From positions 186,001 through 250,000 of the forward strand of contig JAXRKN010000042.1 of NCBI GenBank assembly GCA_038502055.1: DNA of 64,000 nucleotides, written 5' to 3'. The first letter of the stretch is position 1; the number at the start of each line of letters is the position of its first letter. Under the pieces are notes generated by a model. It was not told where the DNA came from, searched no databases, and worked only from the letters and a program-made list of their open reading frames with translations. This document shows positions 35,613 through 47,000 of the stretch, piece by piece. A program made the translations under genes and the position numbers. The DNA is from Tanytarsus gracilentus. Taxonomy: Eukaryota > Arthropoda > Insecta > Diptera > Chironomidae.

Positions 35613-37392
35613 TTAATCTTTGATTTGGTCTTGAAGCCATTGACTGTACTGAGCTGAGTCCTCATACAATACTGGACTTAATGAGCAAATATTTTTATTA
35701 GAGCTTAAAAAAAATCTTATGATATTAAAACCACGCCAGTACCATCTCTCATCATATTTAACAAATAAACTCTCATCTTGATGGCATGGATTTCCATTTT
35801 CGCTACCTCTAACACAAAATGTCTTTGATTCATTCATAAAGTTGTGTTGTTTGTCAAATTTTGATTCACAAATTTGACGAGAAACCAACTCCATTTTGGC
35901 AAACTTTCTAGCATTGGTGATTTCACCTGCATCTCCTCTGCCATAACCAACTGCGTAAAGCTGTGCATTTTCAACCTCATGACTAAATTTCCACAAGCAA
36001 ACTGGTCTTACGAATTCATTGAAATCAATGTAAGAGCTAAGTTCGATGAGGGCAATGTTAATTACTGGAAGATTATCGGCATACCTGTGTTCGGGATGAA
36101 TAATAACCTTTGATGCTTTTATTGGCATTAAATATTCATCATCCGTCTTCAATATTCCCAAAGTTATTTTAATTCGATCAACAGAAGCTGGCGGAACATA
36201 TTTTTTCAACTCTTTATTCCAATCTGCAACGGCTTTTAATATTGTTATGACATGCTTGTGACTTATTAAAGCTCCACTTGTCCTAAAATTTCCATCAATT
36301 ATTGCCATCCATGGAAATTCTTTGCGAGTTGCAAATGAACCTTTTTGAATTAATCCTGAAGATGAACTCATAATGCCGCATTTTTCTGCATCTTCGTTGA
36401 CTTTGTGGGTTTTAATCCATGACTTGAATTTAAGCACGTCCGTGTAGACTGAAAATGCATTGACATCACACGAAAGTTCTCTTCGAAGTGACGACGAAAC
36501 AATTCCACGAAGATAATAAGTGTTTGAAATTTTAATGAAAAGTCCACCACCACTGTCGCCCAAACATGCACCGGTTCCATCAGCAGAACCCGCACAAAAA
36601 GTTCTCGCTGAAGAGATTTTTGCTAATTCAGGAAATTGCAAGAAACATTTTTCCTGCGTTTGAAAAGGGACATTAAGCACTTTTGGTATATTTTCATGCA
36701 CCTTTGATTGATCTTCACTTTTTCCATATCCAACAAGAATCCCCGATTTTACTGCTGGTTCATAAAAAGATTCCCACAAGCAAATCGGCTGAATATAATT
36801 GTTGAAAGTGATTTGATGTTCAAGTTCTAATATTGCAAGATCATAATCGAAATTTTCCGTGTATGGATTCCAATTAGGATGAACAAAAATATTTTTTACT
36901 GCTCGTATTTCTCTTCCGATTTCATATGGCTCGTTTAGGTCATGACTTCCAAGGACAATTGCAAAATTACTGGGTAAAAGTTTGATTGACTTTTTTTTAT
37001 TTTGAATGCAGTGAGCAGCTAGAAATAAAATAATATTTTTTTGGCAAGATAAGAAGTTAGTCATTTAATACTTTCAATGTGAATCAATGCTGATAATTAT
37101 AAAGGTTAAATTTTATAATCTTTACCTGTCAACAGATTTTTTTCAGACACCACAACTGCACCACAATAATATCTAAATTTTCCGCCATCATTCGACATTA
37201 CTGATGCGATCCTAAGAATAATTTTCTAAATTAAAGTTTTTAAAATATTTTAAAATCTAACCATGGATGCTGATTATGTTCAATTGCAGAACCTCCAATA
37301 ACATTTCCTACTCCACCTTTAGCTTTACCACAGTTTTGAGTATGAACATTATTAAAATAAATTAATAGAATCAAAATTAAAATTTTAATCAT
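35613..37392 (-). CDS. Secreted two-domain chymotrypsin-fold protease, copy C (second domain inactive)
   Basis: Exons 37392..37262, 37211..37126 and 37018..35613 give 540 residues. Signal peptide MIKILILILLIYF, then QNCGKAKGGVGNVIGG. Domain 1 has AAHC (His75), DYDLA (Asp132) and GACLGDSGGG (Ser228), with Gly rather than Asp six residues before Ser. Domain 2 begins CGIMSSSSGLIQKGSF and has LISHKHVIT, INIAL and CHQDESLFV, so it cannot be catalytic. Copy C is the upstream member of the head-to-tail array, 205 bp from copy B. The invariant linker shared by all three suggests that the pseudoprotease domain is under constraint, perhaps for binding or regulation. Confidence 0.93.
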
Positions 37393-37636
37393 TCTTCTTG
37401 AAAATTACAAATGCTACTGCTCATTTTAATGAAATAACTCTGATAGTCACAAATGGGCACAAATGAGCAGAGATGGGCAATTATTTTGTAATCGGGTAAC
37501 ATTTTCATACAAAATTCATGTAATTTTACAAAATTAAATTACATTATGTGAAATTACATGTAATTTTTTGTAATTCTTTATCCCTGGCTCGTATTTTTCT
37601 TGACCTATGAGATTATAAATAGCGAATCAGTTTTTA
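37393..37636. other. 5' flank of protease copy C
   Basis: Short spacer with short repeats of taattttac type at 37500-37580. No gene seen. Confidence 0.35.
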
Positions 37637-38590
37637 GCGTAACCCACAAAGTGGTGTAACGCTTATATCTCGTGATTCCGTCCGTCCGTCCGTCCGTCCG
37701 TCTGTCCGTCCGTCTGCACAAGCGAGATCTCGGTCCCTGGCCAGCTAGAGACTTCTAGTTTTCGCCAATGGTACTCTTAGGGTCTATATGTGCAGGCACT
37801 GACTATTTTTTGAGTCATGACCTATGGTCGTGCCATGGACGGCCATAACGTCCATTTTTCATCAAATTTTTTCTTATATGTTTTCATGGGTATCGTTGAA
37901 CTCGTGATTGGATCAGCAATTGATTGGCATTGATTCGTAACTTGACCAAATCATTACATCATATTTTTCGAGTCGTGCCTATGGTCGTGCCACAGACAGC
38001 CAAAATGTCCATTTTTCAGACTATGGTTTCATGGGTTCGTTGAACTCGTGATTGGACCAGGAATCATTGATATAGATGATTTTTAGAATTCCATCATGGC
38101 CGGCCAGCAGTGCCACGGACAGCCAAAATGTTCATTTTTCAGAACTATGGCTTCATGTTCTCGTTGAACTCGTAATTGAACCAGGAACTGAATGGCATTG
38201 ATGATTTTTGATGAATGTCCATCATGGACGGCCAGTAGTGCCACGGACAGCCAAAATGTCCATTTTTCAGAACTTAGCTTCATGGGTATCGTTGAACTCG
38301 TGATTGGACCAGGAATCTATTGACATAGATGATTTTTGATAAATGCTAATCAAGGCCGGCCAGTAGTGCCACGGACAGCCAAAATGTCCATTTTTCAGAA
38401 CTATGCTTCATGTTCGTTGAACTCGTATTGGACCAGAATCTAATGACATAGACGATTTTTAAAAATTGTCGAACAGGACTGCCACGGACAGCCAAAGTGT
38501 CCGGATTGACTTAAACTCATTTTTTATGCACTTGATTTTCAAACACTGATCTGTTACAAGTGGGTTACGCGGCAACACCCACGTGTGGGT
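37637..38590. mobile_element. Non-autonomous DNA element with internal 113-128-bp tandem repeats
   Basis: Perfect 11-bp inverted repeats gcgtaacccac (37637-37647) and gtgggttacgc (38560-38570) bound the element. Each is followed or preceded by an imperfect partner, so each end can fold back. Near the left end is a CCGT tandem array (about 37679-37712). The centre is tandem units containing ccacggacagcc plus aatgtccatttttcag, landmarks at about 37990, 38113, 38241, 38369 and 38482. A related left end lies inverted at 43.4-43.55 kb and a fragment of the right end at 53.26-53.52 kb. No transposase frame is present. Confidence 0.72.
37980..38515. repeat. Minisatellite inside the element, about five units
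   Basis: Units of 113-128 bp, each with a gccacggacagcc landmark, a tccatttttcag segment, a cttcatg segment and gttgaactcgtgattggacc. Later units carry small deletions. The last unit reads aaagtgtccggattg and leaves the array. Confidence 0.85.
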
Positions 38591-40752
38591 TTTGAAACAT
38601 TTTTTTAAATGTGTTGGTTCTTAAAACAAATTTAAAATTCATTTCTTGTTAATCTTTGATTTTTTTTTAAAAAAAACTTGGTAAGTATTTTTAAGCTGTT
38701 TTCTTAATAATTTCAGGTCAACCAATTTTAAAAGCAACCCCCAGACAAAAGTGGAAGCATTTTTATGCTCGATTTTTTTCTCTAATGGATTTTTATCATA
38801 AGTCACTCTGATGCTTTATCTTAATCAAGTTATTAGTCATAATTTTCACTTTTACTTCATTCTAACTTCTTAAGATTCTTAAGTGCTTTTAATAAAGATT
38901 ATTAAAATGAATGGAATGTAATGCAGGGATATTTTAGAGAGTCCGGAACTAAAGTAAAGTAATTCTAAAAAATTCAAATTTTTCAATCCTTTTTATTTCA
39001 CCAAATTTTCAATTAAATAATTTTTGCACACAAATTCGTCACACTTGAAAATTCCCCAATTCTTAAATGAGAAAAAGCTTTTTAAGAAAAATCTAAAAAA
39101 GGTCATAAAACGAAAAAAAAAGAAATCTGTTGAGATGATAATGATTATGCTGTGTGCACTTTCCTCCTTCAAGGGTCAGTTCTTTATATTCATTATATTA
39201 ATTAATGAAAAATTCATGCTCATGATGAAAGAGCGCAAGAAGTGAAAAAAGAAAAAATTGTTAATGGATGCTGAGTGCAAACTAGAAGAAATGAAGGGAT
39301 GGCAGCAAAAGCACAGCAGCCTTATTATTATAATTTGTCTCATTCAATTATACAGCTGATGCTGTTCTGCACTCAACCACCTTTTATGCCATCGTTATGG
39401 TAGACGCTAGAAGTGTTGGAAAGTAGGTCAGCACATCATCGCATAATAATAATGATTATGATGCCATTGCCGGCAAATCGAGGATAGTTTTCAAGGATTC
39501 AACACCTGAGAGCTATTGAGGGTGAAGTCAGGTGAAAATTATAGGGCACTTGTTGATTTTTTTGGAATTAAATTTTGTATTTTTAGATCCAGAGAATTTC
39601 CTTGATTTTTTGGCGATTAAAAAAATCCAAGAATTTTTTGTCACTTTTATTTAATTACAAATCCAGGAATTTCCAATCGTGTCAATTTCAATTTAATTCC
39701 CTAACAGATTCACCACCAAATGCCGCAACATTTTAATATTTTTCCTCCCTCTTCTCCAGCAGCCAAATTGACCGTTTTATTTAAATTTATGCTCTCGTTT
39801 TCTGGAGCACTCTCATGGACCATCAAGAAGATTACTTTAAATTGGCGCATTAAATTTCATTTCATTTTCGTGCTCAAACGGAAGTTCAGCTTTAGAGAGG
39901 GTTGGAACACAATTGAAATTTATTTGAATTGGCAGACGAGCAATGATGTAATAATTATTGTGAAAAAAATTTTCTCTTGTACGTAATTAACAATTTTACA
40001 AACTCTAAAAATTTTCATTCAGAAGTGTTTTAAATTTTAAAGCGTTAATGAAAAATTTTGAAATTTTCGTATGAGTCAATTAAATATTTTTATCGAAATT
40101 TTTTTTTATTTTTAAACATTTTAAGAAAACGTTAGATTTTAAATAAAGAATTTTTTGCTTTGGCTATGGATTAAAGTAAAATTATAGCCCCGCTTTATAT
40201 TTTATATAAAAAGAGCCTATAATATTTTGAGCAATTGCCAAACAGATGGCGGGAGTAAAAAGTTAGGAGATTTACGAATAATTTAATTTTCTTTTAACGT
40301 GCTAATTTTAAAATTAATAAATTTCATAAATTTAGAAAAATTCTAACCTGATTTTAGTTAAATTCTACAAACCCCTAAATTCTAATTAATATTCATCATT
40401 TATCACCCTTTTCAATAACACTTTCATTTACTAATTTTGAAAGTCATTTCCTAGCTCATCAATTTACTTTTTATTCCTTACTGAACTCGTGTCACATTTC
40501 AATATTTAATGTCGACATAAAATTACGTACGTTAGAGACTTAGTGCGCGCGCACATGTGCAGTACATAGCCGAAATAAAAATTTCATTCTATAAATAATT
40601 TCCCGTCTATTCAGTCGCCTTATCACCCTCGCGTTCATCGCACACATAACTGCTGCGGAGAGAAGTGAGAGTGAAAAATTTTCTAGAGCCGGCATTTTGG
40701 TTAAGAAAAAATTCATTCAATTTATTTCTAATTCGATTCAATTAAAGCGAAA
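38591..40752. other. Intergenic DNA and 5' region of the dehydrogenase gene
   Basis: No gene seen between 38.6 and 40.5 kb. The last 250 bp is of mixed composition and carries the promoter of the downstream gene. Confidence 0.45.
40588..40616 (+). promoter_or_regulatory. Candidate core promoter of the dehydrogenase gene
   Basis: tataaata at 40590-40597, followed by the arthropod-type initiator tcagtc (40611-40616) with its A at 40613, 140 bp before the start codon. The 23-bp TATA-to-initiator spacing is a little shorter than usual. Confidence 0.4.
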
Positions 40753-42861
40753 ATGTCTTGCTGTGGATTATTTGGAACTTTCTGTGGGATTGTCGTGTCC
40801 GTTCAATTGATTTTTGGCGTTTTTCGCTTTCTTTATGAGCAATTTTTAGGTCCACAATTAAATGGAAAATCGATAGATTTTAAAAAATATGGAAAATGGG
40901 CACGTAAGTGACTTTTTGAGTTCTTATCAGTGAATCATTATTTTTATCATCATTGCGTGTGTAGAAAATTCTAAAGTGCTATAGTAACTTTTAGAGCAGT
41001 TGAGTAAATACTAAAAATTTTAATTTGACTTGGAAATTTTGCCCTCTCTCGACAAAGCTCAAAATTCTCACTTTGAATTCATTAAATAAATTTAATTTTA
41101 ATTATCTTCAATAAATCGACACACATAAATTTTTTCATTACTTGATAAAAACTTCAAATAAATGTTGATTCGGCGAAATTGGAAAAAATATTGCTTTACA
41201 TGCAGAGTGACGTTGACACTTAATTTTTGATTTAATATGCAATTTTTGAGTTGACACATTTTTAACCGACATATAGGGGACAATTTTGAAAATTACGTCA
41301 CACAGAATTTTTTAATTAAATTTTTTGTAAGTTAAATCAAATCATGCTGAGTAAAAAAACAACAAAGTATTATTAAATTTATATCATGTTCCATAATTTT
41401 CTCACAAACCCCTCAGTACATTTCTAATTTCTCTCCTTTAATTTTTTAGTTGTGACGGGAGCTACTGATGGCATTGGAAAAGAGTATTGTAAATCTGTAA
41501 GTAACACGCTTGCATCGTGCGAATGAAAAATTTACACTGCAAATTCAATAGGAGAGAGAAAAGTTACGGAAGTTTAAAACTGGACATAAAAAAGTTAAGC
41601 GGGAGAGAGATAAAAACAAATTAATATCGATTATGCACATTGTGATGCGCTGTTGCGAGAATAAATTACAAAGTTTACAAACTAATTGTTAATGATGTGA
41701 TGGTCTATTGACATGATTGTCCGTTTGTGCTTGACACACACAAACTTTAGCAATAAGACAAGACAAAGTGAACTAATTTGTAATTAACGTATTTATTAAG
41801 TGACATCCTCGACAATGAATTTTCATTGTTAAAGCTTTTTTACAATTTCTAATTATTATAAAATATTATCACATCATCAAGTTGATTGATATTGCAGTAA
41901 TGACCCTCAATTAATAACTTTTAGAAAAATTAAATAATTTACTTAAGTAATTTTTTTAAATTTGTTTGAAAACCGTTTTTACAAAGTTTAAAATTTAAAT
42001 TAGAAAAAATCGTTAAATTTCAAATCTTTGATTACTGTAAATTTTTCATTTGTCTCTCAATTTAATCACTGTCATAACTCATAATTTTTCTATTCGTAGC
42101 TGGCGAAGCGAGGACTCAATATTGTTTTAGTCTCACGGACACTTTCGAAGCTGCAAACAGTTGCAAAGGAGATTGAAGAGAGCTTCAATGTCGAAACGGC
42201 AATTATTGATGTTAATTTTACGACTGCCGGCACCGAGATTTATGATAAAATTAAGGAGAGCATTCGAGGAAAGGAAATTGGAATTTTAGTCAACAACGTC
42301 GGCATGTCTCAAAGTTCACCTGATTACTTCTTGGCAATGCCCGAGAGAGAGAAATTGATTCAGGATCTAATTCAATGCAATGTCACGTCAGTTCCGATGA
42401 TGTGCAGCATTATCCTGCCTCAGATGATTCAACGCAAGAAAGGATTAATTATTAATTTGTCATCACTTTCAGCGCTCGTACCAACACCACTGATGGCAGT
42501 TTATGCCGCAACTAAAGCTTTCGTTCACAAGTTTTCGGAAGATTTGAGCTTGGAGTATGGAAAGGAAGGCATTGTGGTGCAATCAGTTTTGCCAGGACCT
42601 GTCGCTACGAACATGACAAAATTAAAGAAAGGAAGCTGGATGGCACCCAAAGCTGACATTTATGTTGAGTCGGTACTTAAGAAAGTTGAAAGTGCATTTT
42701 ATACTGTCGGATATTATCCACACATAATTTTGCAATTCGTAACGCTCTTTTTGAATTTTGTCGCTCCAACATTCCTCGCGAAAACAACAATTAAAACCAT
42801 GGAAAATGTGAGAAATCGTGCGATCAAGAAGGGCTTGTACACGCCAATTGCTGTTGAATAA
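40753..42861 (+). CDS. HSD17B12-type very-long-chain 3-oxoacyl-CoA reductase (SDR)
   Basis: Exons 40753..40903, 41450..41496 and 42100..42861 (phases 1 and 0) give 319 residues, the usual size. A hydrophobic N-terminal anchor (GIVVSVQLIFGVF) precedes KYGKWALVTGATDGIG, the NADPH-binding TGxxxGIG motif at about residues 53-60. NNVGMS follows, with the Val that is typical of the HSD17B12 family. The catalytic set is SS (about 187-188), Tyr201 and Lys205 in YAATK, and LPGPVATNM follows. Members sit in the ER membrane and reduce 3-ketoacyl-CoA in fatty-acid elongation; Drosophila spidey also acts on ecdysteroids and is needed in oenocytes. The third exon holds most of the protein. Confidence 0.92.
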
Positions 42862-43379
42862 ATTGAATTTAACTGTTCATATTTAAAAAAATTCCCAAAG
42901 AAAAAATTCAGAAAATTCTTATTTCCTTTAGATATTTATTTATGCAATTTTTTAAAGATTAAAATGTGAGAATATAAGCTTAAATAAAAAGGCATATAAG
43001 AATGTCGTTTGAAAAAAGTTTTATGTACTTTCAATGACTTAATATTTTTATAGCTCCGCTATATATTACTTTTGGATTTTTCCAAAACCAGTTTTCGACC
43101 CCTAGTGCCAAGACACTACCTTGTACAATATCAAAACATATACTCCAGCTAAACTCATTGATCAAAAGTGGTCGTTAAATCTGGATCTCGTTGAGGGGTT
43201 CCCTTTCAAACTAACTTCCAGCGGAAGAACTAACATCCAGTAAAGGAATCAATATCGAGTTCAGAATCTGACATAGAATCACAATTTTTCTGCACGACTT
43301 AAAAATTACCCCTTAAACTTATATTGCACGCAACATTTCCCATATTTAAAAGTTTTTGCTAATTTAACTTACAGTGAGA
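42862..43379. other. 3' flank of the dehydrogenase gene, probable TE remnant
   Basis: The segment from about 43040 (ttatagctccgctatatatt) resembles a short patch at about 40180 (ttatagccccgctttatatt) and leads into the inverted element end at 43.4 kb. It is possibly part of one degraded element. Confidence 0.35.
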
Positions 43380-43548
43380 GAGATGCAAAAATTCCTAAAA
43401 TGGGCTATATAGACCCTAAGACCTACCATCTGGCGAAAACCCGAAGTCTCTAGCTGGTCCAGGGGCCGAGATCTCGACGATACAAACAGACGGACGGACG
43501 GACGGAAATCAGGGCATATAAGTGTTACCACACCTTTGGTGGGTTACA
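43380..43548. mobile_element. Inverted left end of the 37.6-kb element family
   Basis: Read on the minus strand, this region runs gtaacccaccaaaggtgtgg, taacacttatatg, a CCGT array (43491-43504), gagatctcgg, ctagagacttc and gtcttagggtctatat. This is the same order as 37640-37790. The CCGT array is shorter and the internal minisatellite is absent, so it is a solo or deleted copy. Confidence 0.7.
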
Positions 43549-44010
43549 ATAAAAATTTTATATCGAGATGCTTGGTGAAAACTTTAGGTTTTGAGATAAA
43601 AATGTAAAATGGGCCAGAGTTCGGCTGAAAAAAAATAAAAATAAATAAAAATAGTTTTAACAAAAAATTTTATTTACAAATTAAGTTTTTAATAAATTAC
43701 TTAGCGACCAAATAATTCCAACGATTAACGCACGTGCGCGCACTAAGAATATTTATAGTCTTATTTGTTACAATCTATAATTTTATTTTTGGGTTTTTTC
43801 TTGTTTAAAATTCATAAACTTGCACATTTGTTGAACATTCTTTCTTTTATATTTTAATCGGCTTCAAGATATTTTGTCACATTTTCGGTCATATTTTTTT
43901 AAGAAGGAAGATTATCCTCGTTGTCATCTTATATGAGCATATTTTTAAATTCAATTTCACCTAAATTCTTTTCAAAAATTTCGAAGAGAAATTTTATATT
44001 TTTTTTGTAT
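43549..44010. other. Spacer between convergent genes
   Basis: AT-rich DNA. It contains a GC-rich motif cgcacgtgcgcgcactaag (43731-43749) whose inverse resembles a motif upstream of the dehydrogenase gene. No gene seen. Confidence 0.4.
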
Positions 44011-47000
44011 TTATTTAATTTCTTCTGATTTTGTAAATTGAGAAGCAAGATGTAAAATATTGTCACCATCTTCATCTTTTTCGTTTAAAAGTTCACAAAT
44101 TTCTTCTCTACTCAAATTTTCCTCAAAAGTTTTCCACAAAAATTCAATCGAGTTTTTATTTTTATTTTGATTTGCAGCCAAACTCAATAAATTTCTTTCT
44201 TTATATCCTTTCGTTGTCTTTAAAACTTTTTTAATTTCATTTTCGTCAAAAATTTCTAAAATATTCTCAAATAAAAATTCTAAATTTGATTTTGTAGCAA
44301 AACTTGCGGCCAAAGTTAATAAATTAAAATTTTCTAAATTTTTTTCTAAAATTAAACTTTTTAATTCTTTTTCATTTTCACAAAAACTTTTCGCCAAGTT
44401 GAAAACAAAATTAAAAACTTTTGGATCATTTTCATTTTCAGCCGATTTTTGCAAAACATTTCGATCAAATTTTCCTTTTTGCATGAAAAATTCTTTTTTA
44501 TTTTCAACATTTTCACAAATTTTCAGCCACAAAAAAGTAAAAATTTCTTCTGATTTGGTAAATTGAGCAGCAAGATGTAAAATATTGTCGCAATCTTCAT
44601 CTTCTTTTTCAATTAATTCTCGAAGTTCATTTTTATTAAAAAGTTGAAAAATAAAATCTAAAATTAATTTTGAAGATTTTTCATCCTTAAAAACTGCTGA
44701 ATGCAAAATATTCCGACCTCTTACATTTTTAATTTTAATTAATTCTTTTTGTTCCTCTTCTTTAAGTTTTTTTGAAACAAAATCAAAAACTTTTTCAAGT
44801 TTATCAAAATTTTTATCGTATTTAAAAAAGCAGAAATTTAAAAAAGTTTGCTGATTTTTATTTTTCTTGAAAATAATTTTTTCTAATTTTTCTTCTCTTA
44901 GAAATTTTTCACCAAATAAAACAAAAATTTCACTTTTAACTTTGTCGCATATCATTAAATGTAAAATTGTGTTGCCGTCAGCGTCAGCGCGAAGCGAAAA
45001 ATCATCAAAAACTTTTTCACCATAAAATTCAAAAATTTCGTTTGAAATTTTCTCAAAATTTTCGGCATTTTTTAAATTCGGTAAAATTTCCATAAAAATT
45101 GTTTTCTTTAATTTTTCATCTTCAGTCTCAAAAAGATTTTTATAAAGTTCAATTTCAGAAATTTTCACTCGATTAAAAATTATTTCAAAAATATTAAAAA
45201 GTCCTTCTTGAGCAATTAATCGAAAAGTTGAAATTTCAACAATTTTTATGAAAGAATCAAAAAATTTATTCGCATCTAAATTTTCAAGCATTTTATCAAA
45301 AAACATTCGAGTGATTTTAAAATTTTCTTCACTCAAAATTTTATCAAAAAGTTCAAGCTGAAATTTATTTGTTTTTTTTGATTTTTTTATAATCTGAATC
45401 ATGACTTTTGCGACTAAAAATTCAGCATAAGTTTCGTGATTAAATTGAACTTTTCCATCTCTGTCATATTTTACGATTCCACCGCGTGAAATTTCTTCCA
45501 ACGTCCATTCGCCTTCGTCATAATATAAATTTAAATTTTCAGCTAAATCTTCGTCAAAAAGATGAACAATCGCCAAATATTGATGGACATTTAAAATGCT
45601 GTCAGATTTATTTAAATTTTCTTTAGCTTTTCCTGGGAATTTATAATGAAAAATTGTGATGCTCCATTCGATTATAAATTTTTCGTAAACATCAAAAATA
45701 TTTAAATTTTCGACGATCTTGTAAAAGTTTTCATCAATTTTTGATGATAAATTTTTTGCGAGTCCTTCAACAATTAAAGGAAGTCCAATGACGCTCGGAT
45801 TTGTTGAAATCATCTCAGAAATTTTTTGAACCAATTTTTCCGCGCATTCTTCAATAAATTTTGCACTTTCATGTGAATTTTTCCAAATTTCTTTTAAAAA
45901 TTTAATTTGCTCACTTTCGTCTAAAATTTTGAGTCTGTGAGCAAAAACATCAAGTTCACTTTCGAGGTCATGCTCTAAGTGGGTTCGAGTCGTGATCCAA
46001 ATTTGATTTTTTTCTTGCGCTTTAAAGAGTTTGAAAAGTTTTAAAGTTTCATATTTGCACTTTGGTGAAATTTCATCGAAAGCATCGAAAAGAATTTTTA
46101 CTTCACCTTTTACGAATTTTTGAGTGAAAATTCCCGCCTCGAGTGGATTGAGATTTAAAATTTTTATTATGAATTCTAAAAAATTTTCACCAACCCCTTT
46201 GAGAAGTTCGTAAAAGTAATCTTTGAGGCGTACAATAGCAATCCAATGTTGAGGAAATTTTTTGACATAATAGTTGTACATTTTAATTAAATATTCTGTC
46301 TTACCACTTCCTGCCATGTCAGAAATGAGTACAATCCTTTCATTGTCTAATGATTCAAGTTTAACTTCATTATTTTCACTTTCATTTTCATTAAATCTTG
46401 TTTTTCTCAGGATTTTTCTTGGAAAAAATTTTTCCAATGATATTCTCGGTAAATCAATTTTTAATTCTTCGCTTATCGAACATAATAATGTGAAAAGTTC
46501 ATCCGTAATTGAGCGAAAATCTTTCACAAAATCAGAAACTTTATGAACATTTTCTCGGAATTTTACATTTCTCATTTTTATTTTATTTTTTGCTTCTTCT
46601 GTAATTTCGTTGAAAGTATGAACTATTTCATAAAGATAGGCAGGATCAATTTTCTCTCTTAGTGTGTTAATATTAATTTCATGGCTAATGATTAAAATAA
46701 TTTGAATATCACCGAAGTCTTTAATAAACTCAATTTCGGATAATTCTTTAACCTCAAAAATTATTCTATCAATTTTGGAAGTTTTTGTAAGTTCTTCAAA
46801 TTCTTTGCTAATGTCAATTTGTTGAATTTTATGAACATCGACGAATAAATTTTTGATTTTTAAACCTAATTTATCTTCGGGTAGATTTTTGATCTCTCTT
46901 AAAATTTTTGAAAGTGTTAAGTGAGGAACATTAGAGTGGAAGATTATTCGCTTATTTGTGTTTGTGATAAGTTCGGGACGTGAGGTTGGTTCTTTAAGTT

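Noticed and set aside
36368..36595. Minus-strand frame inside protease copy C
   Set aside because: Overlaps the real protease frame in another phase; the domain motifs belong to the longer frame.
37679..37712. CCGT tandem array considered as CRISPR-like repeat
   Set aside because: A 4-bp microsatellite without spacers, inside a DNA element in a eukaryotic genome.
39720..39986. 88-codon plus-strand frame upstream of the dehydrogenase gene
   Set aside because: No domain, no splice partners, composition typical of intergenic DNA.
40170..40250. Possible solo end of the 43-kb element remnant
   Set aside because: Only about 20 bp of similarity (ttatagc-ccgct-tatatt), too short to call an element.
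45960..45990. tRNA B-box-like ggttcgagtc
   Set aside because: It lies in the coding frame of the NACHT gene and has no matching A-box or cloverleaf. No tRNA gene was found by eye in the window.
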